Source of the DNA: JADJXV01 sp964527785
Lineage (GTDB): Bacteria; Bacteroidota; Ignavibacteria; Kapaibacteriales; UBA961
Reading direction: 5' to 3'
Assembly: GCA_964527785.1 (NCBI GenBank)
Contig: CAZGNO010000073.1
Location: 1-18,220, forward strand
Length of the DNA stretch: 18,220 nucleotides
Position numbers and translations under genes: made by a program. Below are positions 8,701 to 14,742 of the stretch, one piece after another; the stretch's first letter is position 1; each line of letters opens with the position of its first letter. The notes under the pieces were generated by a model. It saw only the letters and a program-made list of their open reading frames with translations. It had not been told where the DNA came from and did no database searches.

Positions 8701-9763
8701 GATAGTTTTGAAAGGTTTTGCAATCAATTTGGATACAGTGCAGTATTCGCTCGGTATGACAGCACCGCAAACAATATTCGCCTGTACCGTGGATACCATA
8801 GATATAGTTCTTAAAAATACAGGGAATCAACCCCTGAATTTCCAATCAATTGCTGTTTCGTCGGCAATAAATATGTCAGTAGTGCCGGTAGGGAATTTAG
8901 CTCCACAGGTAATTGACTCAGGTAAATCATTGACAGGCAGATTCAGTGTAGAAATGGAAAAAGGGCTGGTAGGAACAGTCGAATTTAAGGCAATGTGCAA
9001 CGATACGATCATCGAAACAATATCAGAAACCATTTCTTCAAAAAATAATCCGCTTACCCTTTCGCCTCACCCCGATACAACGGTTGCGCCGGGAGGAATT
9101 ATGGATATTCTGTTTAACGGTGTAATAGATGTTCGGCAATCAATGCCGTTTTTGTTAAGACTTTCAGCAGAATTGAATTTCCAAACATTAGTATTGATGG
9201 GTAAGGCAGGTACGATAGAGTTTGCTGATGCTCGCCAAACCCGTACAGTACCTGCTGAATTTAATCAGGAACGCGGAAGTGTAACTGTTAGGGCAACTCA
9301 AGAGATTAGTATAGATACTCTCACTACCTGGCGAGTAATTGTGCCGTTCTATATTATGCTTTCGGATTCCAGTGATATTTCTATTCCAGTTCATGTATCA
9401 GATACTCTTCATGAGTGTTTCTCGGAAAGTACAACTGAGCGCAGAATCCACCTAAGCCCTGTATGTGCTGATTTGATACGCAGAGTGAAAGAAGCCAATG
9501 CCGCTTTTGAGCTTGTTTCTGTTACTCCGAGTCCGATTGGCGAAGCCGGAGAAGCCAGATGTGTTATTCAGGGGGATGGAGTAGTGACCCTCGAAGCGAT
9601 TAATCAATTGGGTGAACGTTTCGTGCTTGCATCGGAAAAGTTGAATATAGGCGAGTATATCCTTCGATTCTCTACTAAGAATTTATCGGACGGTGTGTAT
9701 GGGATTGTTCTGCGGGCAGCTGACGGCAGGGAACGGCGTTCGGTGATTGTGATTTCGAGGTGA
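5702..9763 (+). CDS. Giant T9SS-exported surface protein (IgGFc-binding-like, choice-of-anchor D)
   Basis: A 1353-residue secreted protein. Residues 1-29 are a signal peptide (MKKK, hydrophobic core, AYA before Q30). Residues about 40-485 match the bacterial IgGFc-binding-like N-terminal domain, with phrases such as FEGHHFYVGFM, KPIGVLSGHVRT and GTFAGIVYGVGPDDSYAYPLG. From about 590 to 1040 there are several ASPM/SPD-2/hydin-like (choice-of-anchor D) beta-sandwich repeats, recognisable from VVRNNGTDTI, WIINNGNSPLLI, VLKNTGNQPLNF and CFIP/KFLP phrases. About 1130-1250 resembles a cohesin-like beta sandwich (weak). Residues about 1267-1353 form a T9SS type A sorting domain (PSPIGEAGEARCVI, INQLGERF, LSDGVYGIVLR, SVIVISR). 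It is therefore exported by Sec and then through the type IX machinery, ending on the cell surface or outside. Its ligand is unknown; the IgGFc name comes from eukaryotic homologues and does not show IgG binding. It is monocistronic, with its own terminator. Confidence 0.9.
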   Translation: MKKKLPYLAHISILVLSAVLAMQPSAAYAQEERILPRSQGSNFEGHHFYVGFMRNEIEANRGLSLPHLNIFIAASTASIITIRFPWQETGDVYAIKGDSILTIDIPSNDVYVIESKDSEVPRYTIIEITSDRKVAVSAMSSFYLSSDAYCVLPVPNWGKEYVIMAYANDEYERSDVRVDTMPRTGEFLIMAAEDSTLVQFTPRVRTMKHDSAEFISVYLMKGQSYLVQSSDSIGKGYGDLTGTIVRSDKPIGVLSGHVRTALPIFENLPRGLFASKDCLIEMLLPTKIWGKKYATSPFAIYNDGDLIRIACIEPNTTFIAQGSANSQTVTLKDPGDWVEFYPVGQSISWTSDKPISIVQYMPASYYPDQEFDPAMVVIPPIEQYVSRALIQIQPNPEWKYDKYSSHFVNVICEPKAVSTLQLDGTPVVVNNPKLATQKISGMNLNYVVIPLQPGVHNLTCDSGTFAGIVYGVGPDDSYAYPLGLSLYKPIDTAPPMFTFSEDCSRIKVIAKEAITDTIVGIEYVSVVTDSTTNFKWTIENSTDTSLSIQVDAEPIDITRDGVILIETRDKLGNGRQLKYKYSALSIEVRSNILFQPVNWLDSVCERVVVRNNGTDTIKFSGSMITGDNRVNFSSGIPLIQKSLTPGDSVVFMVCFKPNGDSASLIANLALQLLCNRQINIPITGLVAAPSLAVLGWDFGKVLVGDTACSVGWIINNGNSPLLIRSLTIEPYEPSLALDTAGLFPRLMIPGDSLKIPVCFIPDAVRTFTRNGLAVNNFNLPDNSLTVTGEGVAPLVQSVSFDWQKERTETRHDSTVMFVNYGNYDAVVNLVSASGDTSVLNSRTEFSLPKNLRPIIDTLRLPIKFLPATTQKYRSNYTLEVSNWKLHKPVTLTLDGEGTQPTRATINVDFDTIAFRTFKDSTAIVIKSGGNEALTIDTLILASGDISSFEIDKKYLAGRKLQPNTNDTLPIHFIPSRLGLHTAEILVINDALPAFMRDTALIVLKGFAINLDTVQYSLGMTAPQTIFACTVDTIDIVLKNTGNQPLNFQSIAVSSAINMSVVPVGNLAPQVIDSGKSLTGRFSVEMEKGLVGTVEFKAMCNDTIIETISETISSKNNPLTLSPHPDTTVAPGGIMDILFNGVIDVRQSMPFLLRLSAELNFQTLVLMGKAGTIEFADARQTRTVPAEFNQERGSVTVRATQEISIDTLTTWRVIVPFYIMLSDSSDISIPVHVSDTLHECFSESTTERRIHLSPVCADLIRRVKEANAAFELVSVTPSPIGEAGEARCVIQGDGVVTLEAINQLGERFVLASEKLNIGEYILRFSTKNLSDGVYGIVLRAADGRERRSVIVISR

Positions 9764-9801
9764 TATTATGGTTAAGAATTTTGCAGATATGGATTTAGGT
9801 C

Positions 9802-9830
9802 AGGTCGGTTGTTACAACCGACCTTCTTTA
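9802..9830 (+). terminator. Terminator of the giant T9SS gene
   Basis: Perfect 10-base arms AGGTCGGTTG/CAACCGACCT with loop TTA, followed by TCTTTAT, 38 bases after the stop codon. The stem is strong and the T tract moderate. It may also be a REP-like element (see findings). Confidence 0.65.
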
Positions 9831-9846
9831 TAAGCGTATATACGAG

Positions 9847-9869
9847 ATGACAGTTGTAACAACTGTCAT
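9847..9869. repeat. Second perfect hairpin with the same core
   Basis: Arms ATGACAGTTG (9847-9856) and CAACTGTCAT (9860-9869) are perfectly complementary around TAA. The central GTTGTAACAAC is the reverse complement of GTTGTTACAAC in the hairpin at 9802-9824. No T tract follows, so it is not an ordinary terminator. Confidence 0.75.
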
Positions 9870-9963
9870 GACTTGAATTGCTTCCGGGGCTAATTTTAAA
9901 AATAAAAAATAAAAAGTATTTTTAATTAGGATAATATATAAGATTCCTGTAATTTGAACTTGA

Positions 9964-10047
9964 AGTAAATAATTACTCTGTGGGAAAGTAATTATTTGTT
10001 AAAAAACAAATAATTAACCTGTTGCAAACTGCAGCAGGTGTTTTCTC
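9964..10047 (+). promoter_or_regulatory. Attenuator-like leader with mutually exclusive hairpins
   Basis: The segment 9989-10000 (TAATTATTTGTT) can pair perfectly with 10005-10016 (AACAAATAATTA), or its overlapping segment 9987-10000 can pair with 9964-9977 (11 perfect pairs plus A-T and two G-U). Directly after these lies 10017-10039, a GC-richer stem CCTGTTGCA/TGCAGCAGG (one G-U, loop AAC) followed by TGTTTTCT, which resembles a terminator. The ATG at 10069 follows with its own RBS. The layout is that of antiterminator and terminator stems; function is inferred, and no known riboswitch motif is recognised. Confidence 0.4.
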
Positions 10048-10056
10048 ATATTATAT

Positions 10057-10060
10057 GGAG
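10057..10060 (+). promoter_or_regulatory. Ribosome binding site of the cysteine-rich gene
   Basis: GGAG lies 8 bases before the ATG at 10069 and supports that start despite the unusually long N-terminal region before the hydrophobic segment. Confidence 0.65.
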
Positions 10061-10068
10061 TTACTTCT

Positions 10069-10908
10069 ATGAAGTCTGTTTTTTCTTTCTTCCACTCCTC
10101 GATTGAACGTGGAACGTCTCATGCCGGTAATCCTTTAGTTGCTGCCGAAAATATACTGTCTTTCTGTAAAGAAAGAGTATTACAATGCCTCCTTCTCTTC
10201 ACTTTCCTTCTTCTCAGTCTGGCTAATGCGCCAATTGCTAAATCACAAGGACTGTCTTGTGCTGATGCTGATCCTTGCCCGAATGATGTTTGGATAACTT
10301 TTGAACAGCACATTGCTGCTCACCCGCTATTTCCGAATTGTACCATAGCTGTCGCATACTATAAGAAAACTTGTATTGACGGTGCAATATACATCAAAGT
10401 AACAAATTATATTTTCAACGAGTTAAATCCTGATTGTGCAGCTCTAAAGGTATGGCTGGCTGGACATCCGGCAGACTATCAATTGATACTTGAAAGTGCC
10501 ATTGATAAGATTGCTCGAAAGAATTACAACATAAAATATGACAATAATCCTTTAAGTGTTCTATGTCCAGTAGGGCAGGTTGTCGTAACTTCTTACATCT
10601 CCATGTGTAATAAATTCTGCCGCTATTCAGATACCCGACCAGCCAGTCTGGGAGGACAAAAAACATACGTAGTTCCTCTTTCTTGTTCAAACGGAAGTTG
10701 CTGCCAGATTATGCACAATATTTGCTTTGATGAAGCAACTCAAACTGTAATTGATACCAAGACCGTTACAAGATTAGGTCCACAAATACTATGTGCTCCC
10801 GGAGCAAATTGTCCCGCAACTTTTACCGTACAAAATCCTACAGTCGGTACGTATGACGTTCCTCTTTCAGAGACTGTCGGCTGTATGGCGAGTTCTTGCA
10901 ATCCTTAA
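10069..10908 (+). CDS. Cysteine-rich secreted protein of unknown function
   Basis: 279 residues; I do not recognise the family. An unusually long polar N-terminus (about 1-37) precedes a hydrophobic stretch (38-52), then SLANAPIAKSQ, with a plausible signal peptidase site near residue 59. The mature part contains 16 cysteines (64, 70, 91, 102, 123, 166, 180, 184, 206, 211, 212, 219, 242, 248, 272, 277), an even number that suggests disulfides and an extracytoplasmic location. There is no T9SS sorting tail: the protein ends MASSCNP. An RBS 8 bases upstream supports the start, and no in-frame ATG lies between it and the hydrophobic core. It is followed after 18 bases by a T9SS cargo gene that has its own RBS, so the two are very likely co-transcribed and may act together. 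A structured leader precedes it. Confidence 0.8.
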   Translation: MKSVFSFFHSSIERGTSHAGNPLVAAENILSFCKERVLQCLLLFTFLLLSLANAPIAKSQGLSCADADPCPNDVWITFEQHIAAHPLFPNCTIAVAYYKKTCIDGAIYIKVTNYIFNELNPDCAALKVWLAGHPADYQLILESAIDKIARKNYNIKYDNNPLSVLCPVGQVVVTSYISMCNKFCRYSDTRPASLGGQKTYVVPLSCSNGSCCQIMHNICFDEATQTVIDTKTVTRLGPQILCAPGANCPATFTVQNPTVGTYDVPLSETVGCMASSCNP

Positions 10909-10914
10909 TTTTCC

Positions 10915-10920
10915 GGGGAG
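10915..10920 (+). promoter_or_regulatory. Ribosome binding site of the propeller-like gene
   Basis: GGGGAG sits 6 bases before the ATG at 10927, in the short gap between the two genes. This is the strongest Shine-Dalgarno match among the secreted-protein genes here. Confidence 0.7.
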
Positions 10921-10926
10921 AATATA

Positions 10927-12462
10927 ATGATTACTTTCGATAACGTTTATTATAAAGCAAGTATCCTATGTATGCTGTGTACTGTTTTTTCAGCTTTTAC
11001 GATTAGTTTGGCACAACCGGTCAATTTCTCAAAACCAACGAAATTTTCGGTAGAGACTTCTACAGCAGTGAAAGGTATTCAGAGTCAATTACTTACTGCA
11101 ACCTCGGATGGCGGAGCACTGACGTGTGGGATAGTTAGTTTTAACCGTCATGCTATATCCAAATTATCTCCTTCAGGTGACACTGAATGGGAAAAGCCGC
11201 TTAATGCTGACACTGGTGTTGTTATCTCAACTATGACAGAAGTTTCAGGTAAGAATTATCTTATCACTGGCTACACAACCCTGGAGATTGACAGTCTGAT
11301 AATTTTTTACGAAAAATACGCTGCTTTGCTGGACAAAAACGGAAATTTTGTGTGGAAAATGCCGAAAGATACCTCAGCCCCAAATAAACGATATTTTAAT
11401 ACTAGTAACCCATTTATCAAATGTGCTAATAAACGTTATGCCGTATTAACTAATAATGGAGTTAATGTTTTTACATATAAGACACGACCTATTTTACGCT
11501 TCTATAATGAAGATGGCATTCTAATACAGGAAGCACCACAAGATTCTCTGCACACAGTGTCCATGTTTGTCAGGTCATTTTTCCAAACGAAAGACGGCGG
11601 TTTCGGTGCACTCATACATACACGCCTAGATACAGCCACATCCCAGCAGTTTTGGCGGTTTGACAGTAGCGGCGTACTACTTTGGAAGCAAGTATGGGCT
11701 GATGTGCCGTATTCTTATGACAGTTATTACAGTTCTGCCATTGAAACGAAAGACAGTACTATTGTAGTGGCAACCACAGCTCCAATCAGTGATACGACAT
11801 ATGTTATTATGCGTAGGTTCAGTTCTTCAGGAGAATTACAATTCAGGCGGCAATATGCTGTAAGAGATTATAATTCAGTTAATCAGGTTGTAGAAACTCC
11901 CAATCAAGATATTGTAATGATAGGGTCTTCTTATGACAAGTTTCAGCAAGCAATTCATCCATATACTTCATCGGACATATGCCTTATTAGAACAGATTAC
12001 TCCGGTAATGTAAAATGGCAGGAGACGTTTGGCGACTCAACAACGAGTGATTTTGGTGTTTCTATTGGAGTAGTTGATGAGCATACCCTGTATCTTAGCT
12101 GTCAAACAGGAAAAGCTGAAGAATTTACTACTGCTTTTAAGCTTGTAGCTTTCAAAATCAGTGATGCTGTTACGCGTGTTGATGAAGGTGAAGTATCAAA
12201 GAGTACTCATTCCCTAACGATTTCCCCTCAACCCACCAACACAGAAGCAACACTTACCTTTACAACGGATAGTCCGGTGAATATTAGCTTAAGAATTACA
12301 AATCTTCTCGGAGTAGAAGTACTACCCCCGATTCAATACCAAACCCAAATAGGAACAAATACACTTCATTTGCCAACTGTAGAATTAGCAAACGGTATGT
12401 ATATAATTTCTATAAATAGTGATAATGGTATAACTTCACAAAAACTAATTATTGCACATTGA
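10927..12462 (+). CDS. T9SS-exported protein with propeller-like repeats
   Basis: 511 residues. The signal peptide covers 1-29 (hydrophobic SILCMLCTVFSAFTISLA, cleavage before Q30). The body (about 45-415) has repeated blade-like phrases: TSDGGALTCG, SPSGDTEWEKP, KNGNFVWKMP, TKDGGFGALIHTR, SSGVLLWKQVW, SSGELQFRRQY, TPNQDIVMIGSSY and YSGNVKWQETFGD. These are typical of beta-propeller proteins whose blades carry a GD/GG turn and a W-x-x strand. Residues 431-511 form a T9SS type A sorting domain (SPQPTNTEATLTF, LRITNLLGVEVL, LANGMYIISI, SQKLIIAH). It is thus delivered to the surface or released. The substrate is unknown and I see no catalytic motif. It is second in a probable operon with the cysteine-rich gene 18 bases upstream, and ends at a convergent hairpin. 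Confidence 0.9.
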   Translation: MITFDNVYYKASILCMLCTVFSAFTISLAQPVNFSKPTKFSVETSTAVKGIQSQLLTATSDGGALTCGIVSFNRHAISKLSPSGDTEWEKPLNADTGVVISTMTEVSGKNYLITGYTTLEIDSLIIFYEKYAALLDKNGNFVWKMPKDTSAPNKRYFNTSNPFIKCANKRYAVLTNNGVNVFTYKTRPILRFYNEDGILIQEAPQDSLHTVSMFVRSFFQTKDGGFGALIHTRLDTATSQQFWRFDSSGVLLWKQVWADVPYSYDSYYSSAIETKDSTIVVATTAPISDTTYVIMRRFSSSGELQFRRQYAVRDYNSVNQVVETPNQDIVMIGSSYDKFQQAIHPYTSSDICLIRTDYSGNVKWQETFGDSTTSDFGVSIGVVDEHTLYLSCQTGKAEEFTTAFKLVAFKISDAVTRVDEGEVSKSTHSLTISPQPTNTEATLTFTTDSPVNISLRITNLLGVEVLPPIQYQTQIGTNTLHLPTVELANGMYIISINSDNGITSQKLIIAH

Positions 12463-12470
12463 TTGTTAAA

Positions 12471-12503
12471 AGTATAGCCCACGGTTTCAACCGTGGGTAT
12501 GCT
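12471..12503. terminator. Convergent bidirectional hairpin (also REP-like)
   Basis: CCCACGGTT (12478-12486) and AACCGTGGG (12489-12497) pair perfectly around TC. The flanks AGTATAG and TATGCT extend the pairing imperfectly. It lies between two convergent stop codons (12462 and 12509) and is followed by short T-rich tails on both strands, so it may end both transcripts. Hairpins of this exact type are dispersed in many genomes, so it may be a mobile palindrome used as a terminator. Confidence 0.65.
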
Positions 12504-12508
12504 TTAAT

Positions 12509-13888
12509 TCACTCCACCCTCCTCATCCGCGCAATAAAAAAGCCGTCAGTGCCATGCACATTCGGCAGCAAGGTAGTCATTGACGCATCCTTTTCCATAC
12601 CTTCAATTGTTATTCCGTAGCTGCTGAATGCTGTGTCGAGCGGTTCAAGTTCGAAATTGTCATTCTCTTTCAAAAACCTGTTTACAACTTCCTCATTTTC
12701 CTGTGGCATCAACGAACAGGTAGCATAGACCAGTACGCCTCCATGACGAACATATCTCGACTTCTCCGTAAGAATTTCCACTTGTTTCCGTGCTAACTTT
12801 GCTATAAGAGATGCCGTCAGCCGCCACTTTACCATTGGCATTCTCCTGGCAGTACCCATACCCGAACACGGTGCATCCACAAGTACGGCATCACATCTCC
12901 CGATAAATTGAGCTAATGCCTTCTCATTTTTAGGAGAAAGAATAAATGTAGATATAGACTGAAAGCCGGCACGTTTTGCCCTGAAGTCCAGTTCACGTAA
13001 CCGCTTAAATTCAATATCGGTACTGATGATTGTTCCCGAATCATTCTGCAATGCAGCAAGGTGGAGCGACTTGCCGCCTGCTCCGGCGCAGGCATCGAGT
13101 ATTGTCCAGTCTTCTTCGGGAGCAAGGGCATAGCCGATGATTTGGCTGCCGATGTCCTGCACCTCGATTGCACCAGATTTGAACAATTCCACTTGGGATA
13201 ATTGGTCTCGACCGGCAAGAACGATTCCGTCGGGTGATAATGCGCTTGGTGCTGCGACGATAGGTACTTTTGCAAGCTCTTCCAATGCCCTCTGACGGGA
13301 AATAGCCCGTGAATTGACCCGACAGCACACAGGAGCACTTTTCAGCAAGCTCAGGGCAAGCGGTGCAACATCTCGATTTTTCCATGAGGCAGCTATCCAT
13401 TCCGGCAAACACCAATACGTATATGAATTTTCTTCAGCCAGTTCTTTAAATGACTGTTCGGTCGCCGTTATCCACTCAGTGGCATCTTGGGTACTGTATT
13501 CAAGCCGCGCTACAAGTGTTTCCTTACACAAATCTTCAATGGAATATTCTCCGTCATTTTTTACAAAAGAACGGTTCAAAAGCGGAAGAGGGGAGTATGC
13601 TCCGATACGCTCGCCAAATAAGCACCCTGCCAGTATTATCTTGATTTCTTTTTCGAGTGGTATTGGTTCTTTGCGAGGAGCTATATGGTGGGCTTCGGCA
13701 ATATGCGTGGCTGTTGAGTGCATTCTCAGCGTAGCAAATACTGTTTCTGAAATAAATTTACGCTCTTTGCTGCCTATGTATTTATGTGAACGGAAAAACT
13801 CAGAGGCAATAGCATCGGCAGGTTGCGGCGATTTCCAAATAATACGGTATAGTTCGGCGGCATGACCTACCAGCGAGGGAAACAGCAT
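12509..13888 (-). CDS. rsmB: RsmB/NOP-family rRNA cytosine-C5 methyltransferase
   Basis: A 459-residue SAM-dependent RNA m5C methyltransferase. An N-terminal helical region (about 1-110) with AIASEFFRSHKYIGSKERKFISETVFATLR resembles the NusB-like RNA-binding domain of RsmB. The catalytic part shows the SAM-binding loop DACAGAGGKS (265-274), the acidic residue D291 (STDIEFKRL), motif IV DAPCSGMGT (338-346, C341) and motif VI ATCSLMPQENEEVV (389-402, with C391 the expected nucleophile). The known E. coli RsmB target is C967 of 16S rRNA. The length slightly exceeds the E. coli protein. Orthology to RsmB rather than another family member is likely but not proven. It is the last gene of a minus-strand run after kdsB, separated by 79 bases with short tandem repeats. 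No clear Shine-Dalgarno site is visible. Confidence 0.92.
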   Translation of the reverse strand: MLFPSLVGHAAELYRIIWKSPQPADAIASEFFRSHKYIGSKERKFISETVFATLRMHSTATHIAEAHHIAPRKEPIPLEKEIKIILAGCLFGERIGAYSPLPLLNRSFVKNDGEYSIEDLCKETLVARLEYSTQDATEWITATEQSFKELAEENSYTYWCLPEWIAASWKNRDVAPLALSLLKSAPVCCRVNSRAISRQRALEELAKVPIVAAPSALSPDGIVLAGRDQLSQVELFKSGAIEVQDIGSQIIGYALAPEEDWTILDACAGAGGKSLHLAALQNDSGTIISTDIEFKRLRELDFRAKRAGFQSISTFILSPKNEKALAQFIGRCDAVLVDAPCSGMGTARRMPMVKWRLTASLIAKLARKQVEILTEKSRYVRHGGVLVYATCSLMPQENEEVVNRFLKENDNFELEPLDTAFSSYGITIEGMEKDASMTTLLPNVHGTDGFFIARMRRVE

Positions 13889-13926
13889 AGAGAATTAAGA
13901 ATTGTAAAGAATTGAACTATAGGCGC

Positions 13927-13967
13927 AACCTTTTGCGAACCTTTTGCGCTCCTTTGCGACTTTTGCG
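13927..13967. repeat. Short tandem repeat with core TTTGCG
   Basis: Four head-to-tail units: AACCTTTTGCG, AACCTTTTGCG, CTCCTTTGCG and ACTTTTGCG. The last abuts the stop codon of kdsB at 13968-13970. The units vary from 9 to 11 bases. On the transcribed minus strand they read CGCAAAAG with G-rich ends. Confidence 0.85.
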
Positions 13968-14723
13968 TTAAAGAAACAATCGAACTCTCTCGGCATCCTC
14001 AGGAGTATCTACAGCTATCAGTTCGCAGTCAGTCTCAATACACTGAAAGAGCGCTCCGTCGGCAAACAGCCGAAGCTGCTCAAGTGATTCGGCAATTTCA
14101 AGCGGAGACTGCTGCAACTCGACGAATCTCCTCAAAGAATGCGGACGATACGCATACAACCCGATATGCTTCCAATATTGATAATGGGAGAGCCACAATT
14201 CCTTGTCAATTCCCCTATAATGCGGAATCGTACTCCGTGAAAAGTACAATGCTGTAAAGTCGTTTCTAAGTGCAACCTTCACAATGGACGGGTTAAATAA
14301 TTCCTCATTCGACGTAATTTTTTTAATTGGTGTTACCACATCAGCACCGGAGCGTTCCATTGCGAGAACTAATTGGTCAATCAAATCACTTTGAAGGAGC
14401 GGCTCGTCTCCCTGAATATTCAATATCGTTTCAGCGTGGATATTCAGTCCGCGATAGGCGGCTTCCACACGGTCAGTTCCACTTGGCAGGTCTGCGGAGG
14501 TAATGATGTATTCCGCACCAATACTCTCACAGTGGAGTGCAATACGTTCATCGTCGGTAGCAACTACCACCCTGTCGAGGGTCTTGGCATTCATAGCCGC
14601 TTCCCAAACGCGTTGTACGAGTGTCTTGCCGTTCAAATCAACGAGCGGCTTACCGGGAAAACGGGTTGAAGCATATCGTGCGGGGATAATTGCTACTGCA
14701 CGGAGATTTAGATGGGTTGTCAT
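13968..14723 (-). CDS. kdsB: 3-deoxy-manno-octulosonate cytidylyltransferase (CMP-Kdo synthetase)
   Basis: 251 residues from the chosen ATG. The cytoplasmic enzyme activates Kdo with CTP to CMP-Kdo for LPS inner-core/lipid A assembly. The signature motifs are complete: PARYASTRFPGKPL (14-27, nucleotide binding), NIQGDEPL (102-109, metal-binding D106), YFSRSTIP (160-167), HIGLYAYR (186-193), ESLEQLR (212-218) and AVDTPED (237-243, second metal-binding D239). The start at 14723 places IIPARY 11 residues from the N-terminus, close to the family norm. An in-frame ATG at 14750 overlaps the upstream stop by 8 bases (ATGAATAA) and would add nine residues; a TTG at 14759 is unlikely. With either ATG the gene is tightly linked to the upstream SbnI-like gene and probably translationally coupled or co-transcribed. 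No Shine-Dalgarno site is evident. Confidence 0.94.
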   Translation of the reverse strand: MTTHLNLRAVAIIPARYASTRFPGKPLVDLNGKTLVQRVWEAAMNAKTLDRVVVATDDERIALHCESIGAEYIITSADLPSGTDRVEAAYRGLNIHAETILNIQGDEPLLQSDLIDQLVLAMERSGADVVTPIKKITSNEELFNPSIVKVALRNDFTALYFSRSTIPHYRGIDKELWLSHYQYWKHIGLYAYRPHSLRRFVELQQSPLEIAESLEQLRLFADGALFQCIETDCELIAVDTPEDAERVRLFL

Positions 14724-14742
14724 TTTTTGAAATTTCAAGTAA

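Larger units (their letters stand above)
9764..10068. other. Intergenic region with two related hairpins and a structured leader
   Basis: No gene. It contains the terminator hairpin (9802-9830), a second hairpin with the same 11-base core in reverse orientation (9847-9869), an A/T-rich block (9890-9960) that probably holds a promoter, and the hairpin series 9964-10047 leading to the 10069 gene. Confidence 0.7.

Noticed and set aside
13314..13865. 183-codon plus-strand open frame opposite the rRNA methyltransferase gene
   Set aside because: It lies entirely antisense to a gene with complete catalytic motifs; its translation shows no domain or signal and there is no RBS.
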